A stretch of DNA of 11,598 nucleotides, from NCBI GenBank assembly GCA_040007895.1, contig JBDTUE010000131.1, forward strand, positions 1-11,598, read 5' to 3'. A program made the position numbers and the translations under genes. Below the pieces are notes generated by a model. That model was not told the DNA's origin. It saw only the letters and a list, made by a program, of their open reading frames with translations, and made no database searches. This document shows positions 1 through 6,570 of the stretch, piece by piece. Source of the stretch: JADJLQ01 sp040007895 (lineage in GTDB: Bacteria > Bacteroidota > Bacteroidia > Chitinophagales > Saprospiraceae). Position 1 is the first letter of the stretch. Each line of letters starts with the position of its first letter.

Positions 1-64
1 GCTAAGATAAGCAGTTTGTTCACTTTATGCAATCGATTGAGTAAAATGAATCCTTAAATATCAT

Positions 65-83
65 TCCTGATTACAGATCAGGA
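65..83 (-). terminator. short hairpin after the thioredoxin-like gene
   Basis: TCCTGAT (65-71) and ATCAGGA (77-83) form a perfect 7-bp inverted repeat with a 5-nt loop, about 80 nt downstream of the minus-strand thioredoxin-like gene and spanning the stop of the short ORF behind it. No clear U-run follows on the minus strand, so a rho-independent terminator is only a possibility. It may instead be a transcript-end stabilising hairpin. Confidence 0.25.
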
Positions 84-163
84 TATTCTTTATTATTAAT
101 AGGAGTGAATACCTTAAATAATTCATTCTTACGTTTGGGCAATGGAATAGCAGGAGTTAACAT
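71..163 (-). CDS. possible 30-aa ORF abutting the thioredoxin-like gene
   Basis: A 30-codon reading frame starts with ATG at 163-161, immediately after the TAG stop of the upstream thioredoxin-like gene (166-164), and ends at TAA 73-71. The predicted peptide begins MLTPAIPLPKRK and ends in NNKEYPDL. It is proline- and lysine-rich, with no signal peptide or membrane segment. A GGAAG that could serve as ribosome-binding sequence lies 6 nt before the ATG, inside the upstream gene, so stop-start coupling is possible. I recognise no family. An ORF this short can arise by chance, and the only support is its exact junction with the upstream gene. Confidence 0.2.
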   Translation of the reverse strand: MLTPAIPLPKRKNELFKVFTPINNKEYPDL

Positions 164-721
164 CTAACGCTTCCATTTAATACTACATCCTGCACTCGGA
201 TATTGTTTTTTATTGACCTGGTTTCCTGAAAGTACAGCGTCCATGGCGGATCGAAGATCTTCCCCGGTCAACGGGGTTTCTGATTGTGGTCTTGAATGAT
301 CCAATCGTCCTCTGTAAACTAATTGGAGGTTGCCATCGAAAACATAAAAATCCGGCGTACAAGCTGCATCATAGTCTTTCGCCACTGACTGACTTTCATC
401 ATACAAATAGACAAATGGAAATTTATGCTCATTTGCAAACTCTTTCATTTTTTCAGGACTATCGGCAGGATATCTATCTATATCATTTGAACTAATAGCA
501 ATAAATGAAACCCCTTGAGGAATATAATCGTGTGCTACCCGTAAGATTTCAGGATTGACATGAAGTACATACGGACAATGATTACAGATAAACATGATTA
601 CGGTAGCCTTGTCTGATTGAAGATCTTCTAAAGTAAGATTTTCTCCGGATACAGTATCCAGCAGTTTAAAACCCGGAGCACGGGTTCCCAGGGGCAACAT
701 ATTAGATTCTGTTAGTGCCAT
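164..721 (-). CDS. thioredoxin family protein (peroxiredoxin-like, CNHCPY type)
   Basis: This 185-aa protein has a thioredoxin fold of the AhpC/TSA-like 'PRX_like1' kind. An early G-x-x-A-P-x-F motif (residues 12-18) is followed by the redox motif C46-N-H-C49-P, with the usual YV after it. A cis-proline segment C121-T-P123-D lies in the second half. The C-terminal G-C179-S-I-K-W-K tail is, as I recall, typical of this family. There is no signal peptide, so a cytoplasmic thiol-disulfide or peroxide-related role is likely, though the substrate is unknown. Start M1 (721) and M8 (700) are both possible, since the conserved domain begins only around residue 10. No strong Shine-Dalgarno precedes either. 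The gene lies alone on its strand apart from the short ORF behind it. Confidence 0.9.
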   Translation of the reverse strand: MALTESNMLPLGTRAPGFKLLDTVSGENLTLEDLQSDKATVIMFICNHCPYVLHVNPEILRVAHDYIPQGVSFIAISSNDIDRYPADSPEKMKEFANEHKFPFVYLYDESQSVAKDYDAACTPDFYVFDGNLQLVYRGRLDHSRPQSETPLTGEDLRSAMDAVLSGNQVNKKQYPSAGCSIKWKR

Positions 722-728
722 AAGGATG

Positions 729-736
729 TAAAGATA
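729..736 (-). promoter_or_regulatory. possible -7 box for the thioredoxin-like gene
   Basis: Read on the minus strand this is TATCTTTA, 7 of 8 matches to the Bacteroidota -7 consensus TAnnTTTG, ending 7 nt before the ATG at 721. No TTTG is found at the expected distance upstream, so this is weak. If used, the leader would be only a few nucleotides long. Confidence 0.2.
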
Positions 737-1028
737 GCGGACTATTTTTCGGGAGGAATATGCATTATAGAAAAATCATCTCTATTTATTCTTTCACTAC
801 ATTTTGTGGGTTATCTGGCACCTAGTCTATCCTGCGGTGTGAATAATTATGATATGGCAAAACAAATAGTTGCAAAAAATCTAAATATTTCCATTTGGGG
901 AAACTACTTTATCATGAGGTTTGAAAGCTAATAACTCCAGAACAATCCTAAAATCTTCAGCTTCAGGAAACCCGCAATATCAAATCCAAAACTATGGCTG
1001 TAATTATATTGATCCATGTCTATTATTA

Positions 1029-1112
1029 TCATATTATTAGAAATGGAAGAATAAAAACAATCCCGAAAAGGTAAAGCCAGACTCGATTCCGCTTAGGGAG
1101 CTCATATATCAT
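1029..1112 (-). CDS. possible 27-aa single-span membrane peptide or gene remnant
   Basis: ATG at 1112-1110 opens a 27-codon frame that ends at TGA 1031-1029, starting 32 nt past the stop of the beta-lactamase-family gene on the same strand. The peptide has a charged start (MIYELPKRNR) and then one strongly hydrophobic stretch (VWLYLFGIVFILPFLII), a typical K/R-then-membrane layout. It could be a small membrane protein, or the N-terminus of a broken one, because another short ORF (928-1017) follows in a different frame. There is no family match I can name and no good ribosome-binding site. Confidence 0.22.
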   Translation of the reverse strand: MIYELPKRNRVWLYLFGIVFILPFLII

Positions 1113-1144
1113 GTTTCGGATTTCCAGCCCATCTAAGCTTCAAA

Positions 1145-2254
1145 TTATTTTACTACTTTAATCCATCCTTTATTTACAGCATGCTCTAAGACTTTCACTC
1201 TTGTCGCAATGATATCTACCGGCGTATTGGTAAGAATACAATAAAAAAATCCTGCATCGGGTATACTCACAAAGTCTGCAGTAAAACCTCCCTGGGATCC
1301 GGTATGAGAGTACATGTCCTGACCCTGGTATTTACTGATAAACCAACATAAGCCTATTTGTGAAGGTTTAGGATCAGTCCATTCTTTTAAAGGGTAGATT
1401 GTTCTGGCTTGTTGACGGATTTCACCTTCTACAAAATCATTCATCCCGATAGCATGTTCATATTTGATTAATTCGTTTACGCTGCTCCAGACTCCTCCAT
1501 TACCAGACGCATTGAAAGTGGGCTCTTCTCCGTAATCCAATTCCTGCCACTGATGATTAGGAAGCGGTACATATGCATGAGTGACGCCGGTATCGGGATG
1601 TGGTCCATCGGTGATCGTACTATGTTTCATATGACTTGGAGTAAAGATTTTGATTTTTATATAATCCTGCCATTTTAATCCAGTGACTTGTTGAATGATT
1701 AAAGCCAGAGCGTTAAATGCAGGATTAGAATATTCATACTTGCTGCCGGGAGCAAAATGCAATGAATCATTTTCCAGGATGGGTGCCCAATTTTGTGCAT
1801 CATCAGCAGTAAGGTAAAATATACTGTCTTGTTTTATCTTCCTGTTGTCCGGCAAACCAGATGAATGCGTGAGTAAATGATACAATCTCACTTTTTTACC
1901 TATTTCCTGATTTTTAAATGCAGGGAAATATTTAATCAAACTATCGGACAGACTTAGCTTTCCTTCAGACGCAAGACGAAGTATACAAAAAGCAACAAAA
2001 GTCTTTGAAATGGAACCGATATTGAATAATGAATTTCCGTTTATTGGCGTTAAGGTATGTATGTCTTCAACTCCTTCATATGCCTCCATGACCACCGAGT
2101 CCCAGGAAGTGATTTTAAGAGCAAACCCAGGATCTTTCAACGGATCTGTTTGAGGTAAACCAACAACCAAATCATGTGAAATAGAATAATGATCGGAGTT
2201 TATGCAAGTGCTTGAAAATAAACAAATAAGGATTAAAAAAAATAACAGTTTCAT
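1145..2254 (-). CDS. exported serine hydrolase, beta-lactamase family (COG1680 / PF00144)
   Basis: This 369-aa protein has the penicillin-binding/class C beta-lactamase fold. The nucleophile motif is S81-I-S-K84 (SxxK) within FNIGSISKTF, the second motif is Y175-S-N177 (YxN), and the third is H317-T-G319, the HxG form usual for esterase or peptidase-like members rather than the KTG of true beta-lactamases. LLTHSSGLPD (about 127-136) is also typical of the family. A hydrophobic N-terminus (residues 1-16) is followed by C17. The lipobox is poor (SSTC), so lipoprotein or cleaved signal peptide are both possible, with action in the periplasm or at the surface. The substrate is unknown; an esterase, D-aminopeptidase or muropeptide-related role is more likely than drug resistance. 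It is transcribed divergently from the nuclease gene at 2339. Confidence 0.9.
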   Translation of the reverse strand: MKLLFFLILICLFSSTCINSDHYSISHDLVVGLPQTDPLKDPGFALKITSWDSVVMEAYEGVEDIHTLTPINGNSLFNIGSISKTFVAFCILRLASEGKLSLSDSLIKYFPAFKNQEIGKKVRLYHLLTHSSGLPDNRKIKQDSIFYLTADDAQNWAPILENDSLHFAPGSKYEYSNPAFNALALIIQQVTGLKWQDYIKIKIFTPSHMKHSTITDGPHPDTGVTHAYVPLPNHQWQELDYGEEPTFNASGNGGVWSSVNELIKYEHAIGMNDFVEGEIRQQARTIYPLKEWTDPKPSQIGLCWFISKYQGQDMYSHTGSQGGFTADFVSIPDAGFFYCILTNTPVDIIATRVKVLEHAVNKGWIKVVK

Positions 2255-2277
2255 AAGTCTTTGGAATTTAATGTGGC

Positions 2278-2308
2278 TTTGGTCAACCCATAATAAAAAC
2301 TATATTTA
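2278..2308 (+). promoter_or_regulatory. Bacteroidota-type promoter for the nuclease operon
   Basis: TTTG (2278-2281) is followed after 19 nt by TATATTTA (2301-2308), matching 7 of 8 positions of the -7 consensus TAnnTTTG at the expected spacing from the -33 TTTG. Transcription would start near 2313-2316, giving a leader of about 25 nt before the ATG at 2339. This is the best promoter match I noticed in the window and sits in the 84-bp divergent spacer. Confidence 0.6.
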
Positions 2309-2338
2309 TGGCATTAAAGCAGATAAAAATAATAATTT

Positions 2339-3733
2339 ATGAAGATACGATTTTGTGGTGCAGCGAGAGAAGTGACTGGCTCTTGTCATATGTTGATCCT
2401 CGATGATGGATTCAAAGTATTGTTGGATTGCGGAATGTTTCAGGGAAAAAATAATGAGGAATTAAACAGGCAATGGCTGTTTAAACCAAATGAAATCGAT
2501 GCAGTGGTATTATCCCATGCCCACATAGACCATTGCGGCAGGATACCTAAACTGGCCAAAGATGGGTTCGAAGGAAATATTTATTGTACTCCGGCTACGA
2601 GGGATTTAGCCTCTATCATGCTGATGGATAGTGCTAAGATCCAGGAAAACGATGCTGAATTTGAAACGAAAAAAAATGCACGACACGGTCAGGATATTGC
2701 TGTACAACCGCTTTACAGTATTAAAGATGCGGGAAGGGTCATGCGTCAGTTTGTAAGTTTTAATTACAATCGATGGTTCAGAATACATGACAATATTGAA
2801 GTCTTATATAAAGATGCAGGACATATTTTGGGCAGTGCCAGTGTAACGCTGCGGATTCGCGAAGGAAAAAAAATAGTGATGTTGGGATTTACAGCGGACA
2901 TCGGCCGGCCTGCAAGACCTATATTAAAAGATCCTGATCCAATGTTACCGGTGGATTATTTAATCACTGAGTCAACCTATGGTGATCGATTACACGAACA
3001 ATCTTCCGGAAATGATGATCGTTTTTTAGATATCATAAGAGAAACCTGTGTGCGGAAAGGTGGCAAACTGATCATCCCCGCCTTCAGTGTAGGACGGACG
3101 CAAGAAATCGTATATCTCCTCGATAAAGCTGCTAATGCCAAAACACTACCCCATATTAAAGTATACGTAGATAGCCCACTGGCTGTGAATGCTACAAGTG
3201 TCTTCCTGTCTCATCCGGAGTGTTTTGATCATGACCTTCACGAATACATGTTATTTGATAAAAATCCATTTGGTTTTAATGAACTGAATTATATCAAAAC
3301 GGTAGATGAATCAAAACAATTAAACTTTAATAATGATCCTTGCATTATCATCAGCAGTTCAGGAATGGCTAATGCCGGCAGGGTCAAACATCATCTCGCA
3401 AACAATTTAGAAAATCCAAAAAACACAATCCTTATTGTAGGATATTGCAGTCCGGATACGCCGGGAGGAATGCTTCGCAATGGAATAAAAGAGATTAAAT
3501 TATTTGGTGAAATAAAACAAGTGCGTGCAAATGTCGAAGTGATGGATAGTTTATCCGCTCATGGAGATCAGGCTGAGATGTTTAATTTTATCAAAAATCA
3601 AATACCAACCGCACAGAAAACGTTTTTAGTACATGGCGATGAGCAAGTACTGCCGATATGGAATAATTTTCTTACTGATAAGGGCTTTAAAAATATCACG
3701 GTCCCTTCATTAGGTCAGGAAATAGAACTATAA
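2339..3733 (+). CDS. beta-CASP metallo-beta-lactamase-fold RNase (CPSF/YSH1-like, COG1236)
   Basis: The 464-aa protein carries the full motif set of CPSF-73-like nucleases. These are the early GAAREVTGSCH and D30-C-G segments, motif 2 H60-A-H62-I-D64-H65, motif 3 H162 (GHILGS), motif 4 D187 (FTADIGR, where SGD is more usual), motif A E211 (TESTYGDR), motif B H408 (SAHGD) and motif C H432 (LVHGD). PAFSVGRTQE (248-257) and SSSGMANAGRV (339-349) are also hallmarks. Two active-site zinc ions and endo- or exoribonuclease activity are therefore expected, in the cytoplasm; the RNA target is unknown. It has no signal peptide. Nothing Shine-Dalgarno-like precedes the ATG, only an A/T-rich leader. The stop is 1 nt from the next gene, so it heads a three-gene operon. 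Confidence 0.93.
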   Translation: MKIRFCGAAREVTGSCHMLILDDGFKVLLDCGMFQGKNNEELNRQWLFKPNEIDAVVLSHAHIDHCGRIPKLAKDGFEGNIYCTPATRDLASIMLMDSAKIQENDAEFETKKNARHGQDIAVQPLYSIKDAGRVMRQFVSFNYNRWFRIHDNIEVLYKDAGHILGSASVTLRIREGKKIVMLGFTADIGRPARPILKDPDPMLPVDYLITESTYGDRLHEQSSGNDDRFLDIIRETCVRKGGKLIIPAFSVGRTQEIVYLLDKAANAKTLPHIKVYVDSPLAVNATSVFLSHPECFDHDLHEYMLFDKNPFGFNELNYIKTVDESKQLNFNNDPCIIISSSGMANAGRVKHHLANNLENPKNTILIVGYCSPDTPGGMLRNGIKEIKLFGEIKQVRANVEVMDSLSAHGDQAEMFNFIKNQIPTAQKTFLVHGDEQVLPIWNNFLTDKGFKNITVPSLGQEIEL

Positions 3734-3734
3734 A

Positions 3735-5240
3735 ATGAACAAACACTATAGCACTCCTCTCCTGATCTTACTGCTTCTTTTCGTCCGTTGTAATATTGCG
3801 GATATCAAATTTGAACAGCAAGACGGAGAATGGGCGATACCCTTGATTCAGGGAGAAATCAAAGTGGCTGATTTAATAAACCAGGCTACGACCAATGCAA
3901 CCCTTCAGGTTTTACCGGATGGTTTATTGAATCTAAGATATACAGGAGACGTATTGCAAAAAACGAAGAAGGATATTTTCACCCCCATTCCCGGAGGTAT
4001 ACCTATACCGATGCTGGATACCATAAACCTGGTGACTCTTCCTGTAGTGAATAATGTAATTATTAAAAAAGCCATTCTTACCAATGGAAATTATTTTATC
4101 CAGTATAGTCACAACAGACCGGAACCCGTACAATTAAAAATGTGGGTTCCTGAAATGAAATTAAATAACCAGATCATCCGGCTCAATATAAATATTCCCT
4201 ATAGCGGCACCGTACCGGTATCCGGCATTTCTGATAAATTTCCATTTGAGGATATTGTGATGATACCGGTAGATAATAAAATTGGTTTACATTATCAGGC
4301 TATGAACGCTAATAATGACATCTTTAAAATGTCAGGTATGTTTTTCCTCTATGATCAAATTGATTTTAAATATATTGAAGGATTTATCGGTCAAAATGTT
4401 TATGACCTTCAAAAGGACAGCATAGATATTGATTTGTATGACAGCTTTGTCCAGGGAAGTATTTATGTAGATGATCCAAAGGTCACCGTTACTGTCAATA
4501 GCTCATTCGGATTCCCAACTAAAGCTTTAGTCAACCAATTTGATCTTCAATCCCGGGATGGATCCCTGATTACATTTAAAAGTAAAATCCTGGATGATGG
4601 AATGTATTTTGACTATCCAAAATTGGCAGAAGCTGGTCAAACTAAATCTACTACGTTCATTTTTACTAAAGCTAATTCGAATATTAGTGAAGTTTTCAAT
4701 ACGCAAGCCAAACGGGTAATCTACGATATAGATGCTTTATCTAATCCATTGCTAAAACCAGACTCTACTACTTTTATTTCAGAGAATAGTAAGTTTACGA
4801 TTAACCTTACTGTAGATCTTCCATTGAAAGGAAATGTAAGTCAATATCCTGCTTCCCGGATTTTCGAAACCGATGCTTCGAGCCTCAATGATCTAAGAGA
4901 TGGTTCCTTATTGATTGAATCTACTAATGGTATTGCCTTGTCTGCTGACGCTCAGCTTTATCTCTATAATTCCAACAACCAACTTATAGATTCTGTATTC
5001 ACCATTCCTCAACCACTGTTTAAGTCTGCCCTTACGGATGCTCAGGGTTTTTCCATACAACCTGTAACCAATACATTGACGATACCGATACCTGCCAATA
5101 AAATTTCTCCGTGGTCACAAACCAGAAAAATAAAAGTAAATGCGGTATTCAATACTCCTGCAGGCAAAACGATTATCCAGATATCGGACAAAGATGTGCT
5201 CAAATTACGCATTGGTTTTGTAGGTAAATTGAAATTATGA
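3735..5240 (+). CDS. unrecognised surface protein, putative lipoprotein (501 aa)
   Basis: I do not recognise a named family. The N-terminus (MNKHYSTPLLILLLLFVRC) is a charged stretch, a hydrophobic core and a cysteine at 19, suggesting a lipoprotein or exported protein, although the residues before the Cys do not form a canonical lipobox. After it comes a W33-A-I-P-L segment followed by EIKVADLINQ, a pattern I associate with uncharacterised Bacteroidota envelope proteins. The rest has alternating hydrophobic/polar stretches typical of beta-sandwich or barrel-associated proteins, no catalytic motif and no transmembrane helix. It ends in KDVLKLRIGFVGKLKL. It starts 1 nt after the nuclease stop, and its own stop overlaps the next start by ATGA, so it is probably translated together with the barrel protein and may act with it at the outer membrane. 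Confidence 0.85.
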   Translation: MNKHYSTPLLILLLLFVRCNIADIKFEQQDGEWAIPLIQGEIKVADLINQATTNATLQVLPDGLLNLRYTGDVLQKTKKDIFTPIPGGIPIPMLDTINLVTLPVVNNVIIKKAILTNGNYFIQYSHNRPEPVQLKMWVPEMKLNNQIIRLNINIPYSGTVPVSGISDKFPFEDIVMIPVDNKIGLHYQAMNANNDIFKMSGMFFLYDQIDFKYIEGFIGQNVYDLQKDSIDIDLYDSFVQGSIYVDDPKVTVTVNSSFGFPTKALVNQFDLQSRDGSLITFKSKILDDGMYFDYPKLAEAGQTKSTTFIFTKANSNISEVFNTQAKRVIYDIDALSNPLLKPDSTTFISENSKFTINLTVDLPLKGNVSQYPASRIFETDASSLNDLRDGSLLIESTNGIALSADAQLYLYNSNNQLIDSVFTIPQPLFKSALTDAQGFSIQPVTNTLTIPIPANKISPWSQTRKIKVNAVFNTPAGKTIIQISDKDVLKLRIGFVGKLKL

Positions 5241-6568
5241 GCTGGAAAATTCAACTTAGATTTTTACTGGTTTTATGTTTATTTAATCTTATCCTGCCTG
5301 ACCTATGGGCTCAGGATCCTGGTTTAAGTTTAATCAATGCATCACAGATGCATACCATGCGTAATATTGCCATACCGTTTCCAAATAAAAATGTGCTTAC
5401 CATCCCGAATGCTTCTGCAGAAGTATACAATGAAACCGGATTCACCGGGACTTGGCTGGGAAATAATGGTTCGGGTTCCAGAACCATTGGACTTCAGTCT
5501 ATATGGGGAAAAATGGAACGCAAAGAATACCTTACATCCATTGATTGGAATGTCCAGACTATTGCATTTGGAAAAAAATTTAATAAATTTCAATTGTTGA
5601 TAGCTCATGAAATTGAGGGAAAATCTGATCTTTTGTATAATAAAGACCTGATTGGGATTTTAGCTTACGGGAATTACGGTTATCTGCAACAAGAACCATT
5701 GGCAAAGACGCAGGCACTGGATATTAAACCTGCTGCGGATATCTCCGTATATCAATCCATTGGCTTACAAGCAGCCTATTTTTTAAATGATCATCATTCA
5801 ATAGGCTTTGGAATAAAATATATTGGCGGCTGGTTTAATCTCAATACAGACTTTACAAAATTGGATGTTGATCTAAGAGACCCATTGACTATAAAATCGA
5901 ATGAAGACTGGACCCTCCGATCTGCAAACCTGGTAGATCACCTTGCCGTGGACAGTTTAAAATTGAATGCGGATCAGGCCGGTTGGGGTAAACATCCCGG
6001 AGTAGGATTTAATGCGGGGTTTTCATTTCATACGGATAATCTACAAATTGGTATTCAAACAAGAGATGTAGGAATGATTCAGTGGAAAGGATCTCAATAT
6101 TCAAGGAAAGGATCGACCGAATATTCAGGGATCAGGATTAACGATTTACTAAACATCGATAAAGGTATTTTCGATCACATCACTGATACACTAAAATCTG
6201 TTTTTGATATTAAAGAATCACCGACGACATATAATACACGGCTCCAGGCTAAAATAATCGTTGATGGACAATATAAATTATCTGATCATTGGAATATTGG
6301 AGGTTCATTCTTTTATAGCCAGGGCAGCATACGAGATTATTGGAGATGGATGGCAGGTGTAGTGTTTAGTCCGGCCGACTTTATACTAATAGGTGCCCAC
6401 GTATCTATGGATAAAAATCAGCAAGTCGATTTGGGCCTATTGACTTCATTGAAGATCTCTATCGTCCACATCTATTTTGGTATCCAACCCATACAATCCC
6501 TGATCAATGAGAATACATTTGATCATGTATCTGGAACAATTGGGCTAAGTCTGCAGTGGGGAAAATAA
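5237..6568 (+). CDS. outer-membrane beta-barrel protein, DUF5723-like
   Basis: The 443-aa protein begins with a signal peptide (hydrophobic core at 8-20, likely cleavage after LWA25, mature QDPG). The body has many short amphipathic strands rich in Gly and aromatic residues (GFGIKYIGGWFNL, WNIGGSFFYSQGS, GIQTRDVGMIQW), as in outer-membrane barrels. It ends in GTIGLSLQWGK, with an aromatic residue near the C-terminus. Length and style resemble the DUF5723 family (PF18990) of Bacteroidota, an assignment from memory that a profile search would settle. No plug, TonB box or enzyme motif is visible. The start lies in the ATGA overlap (5237-5240) with the preceding putative lipoprotein gene, implying coupled translation and probably a joint outer-membrane role. 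Transport, adhesion or structure cannot be told apart. Confidence 0.85.
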   Translation: MSWKIQLRFLLVLCLFNLILPDLWAQDPGLSLINASQMHTMRNIAIPFPNKNVLTIPNASAEVYNETGFTGTWLGNNGSGSRTIGLQSIWGKMERKEYLTSIDWNVQTIAFGKKFNKFQLLIAHEIEGKSDLLYNKDLIGILAYGNYGYLQQEPLAKTQALDIKPAADISVYQSIGLQAAYFLNDHHSIGFGIKYIGGWFNLNTDFTKLDVDLRDPLTIKSNEDWTLRSANLVDHLAVDSLKLNADQAGWGKHPGVGFNAGFSFHTDNLQIGIQTRDVGMIQWKGSQYSRKGSTEYSGIRINDLLNIDKGIFDHITDTLKSVFDIKESPTTYNTRLQAKIIVDGQYKLSDHWNIGGSFFYSQGSIRDYWRWMAGVVFSPADFILIGAHVSMDKNQQVDLGLLTSLKISIVHIYFGIQPIQSLINENTFDHVSGTIGLSLQWGK

Positions 6569-6570
6569 CC

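Larger units (their letters stand above)
722..1144. other. gap without a convincing gene
   Basis: This 423-bp stretch between two minus-strand genes shows no RNA gene or family I recognise. The plus strand holds a 71-codon open frame (716-928, stop TAA 929-931) with no ATG before 854. Its early part reads like a hydrophobic signal segment ending in LAPSLSCG (from about 770). An overlapping 21-codon ORF (760-825) starts at an ATG with a good GGAGG just upstream and is also hydrophobic. The minus strand has two short ORFs, 1029-1112 and 928-1017, in different frames. Hydrophobic reading in several frames with stops between them could mean a decayed membrane or exported protein gene, or merely AT-rich spacer. 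Confidence 0.5.

Noticed and set aside
1..70. Gene at the left edge
   Set aside because: Only very short frames (about 14 codons) occur on either strand, and no motif, repeat or RNA structure is visible beyond the hairpin at 65-83.
405..413. Calcium-binding EF-hand protein suggested by D-x-N-x-N-G-x-x-D in the solute-binding protein (residue numbers)
   Set aside because: A single such loop occurs within a normal family-5 binding domain and does not make the protein an EF-hand protein.
286..495. 69-codon plus-strand ORF
   Set aside because: Antisense to the thioredoxin-like gene with its intact CNHC motif; no independent support.
1145..2254. Antibiotic-resistance beta-lactamase
   Set aside because: The third motif is HTG rather than KTG, and the protein looks like a general COG1680 esterase/peptidase-like hydrolase, so resistance is not supported.
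2339..3733. Defence nuclease or DNA-uptake (ComEC-like) protein
   Set aside because: No helicase, methylase, toxin or other defence gene is nearby, no membrane domain is present, and the motif set is that of a housekeeping beta-CASP RNase.
5337..5608. 87- and 88-codon ORFs on both strands inside the barrel gene
   Set aside because: Both are shadows of the 443-aa barrel protein, which has a signal peptide and overlaps its operon partner; neither shadow shows a motif.
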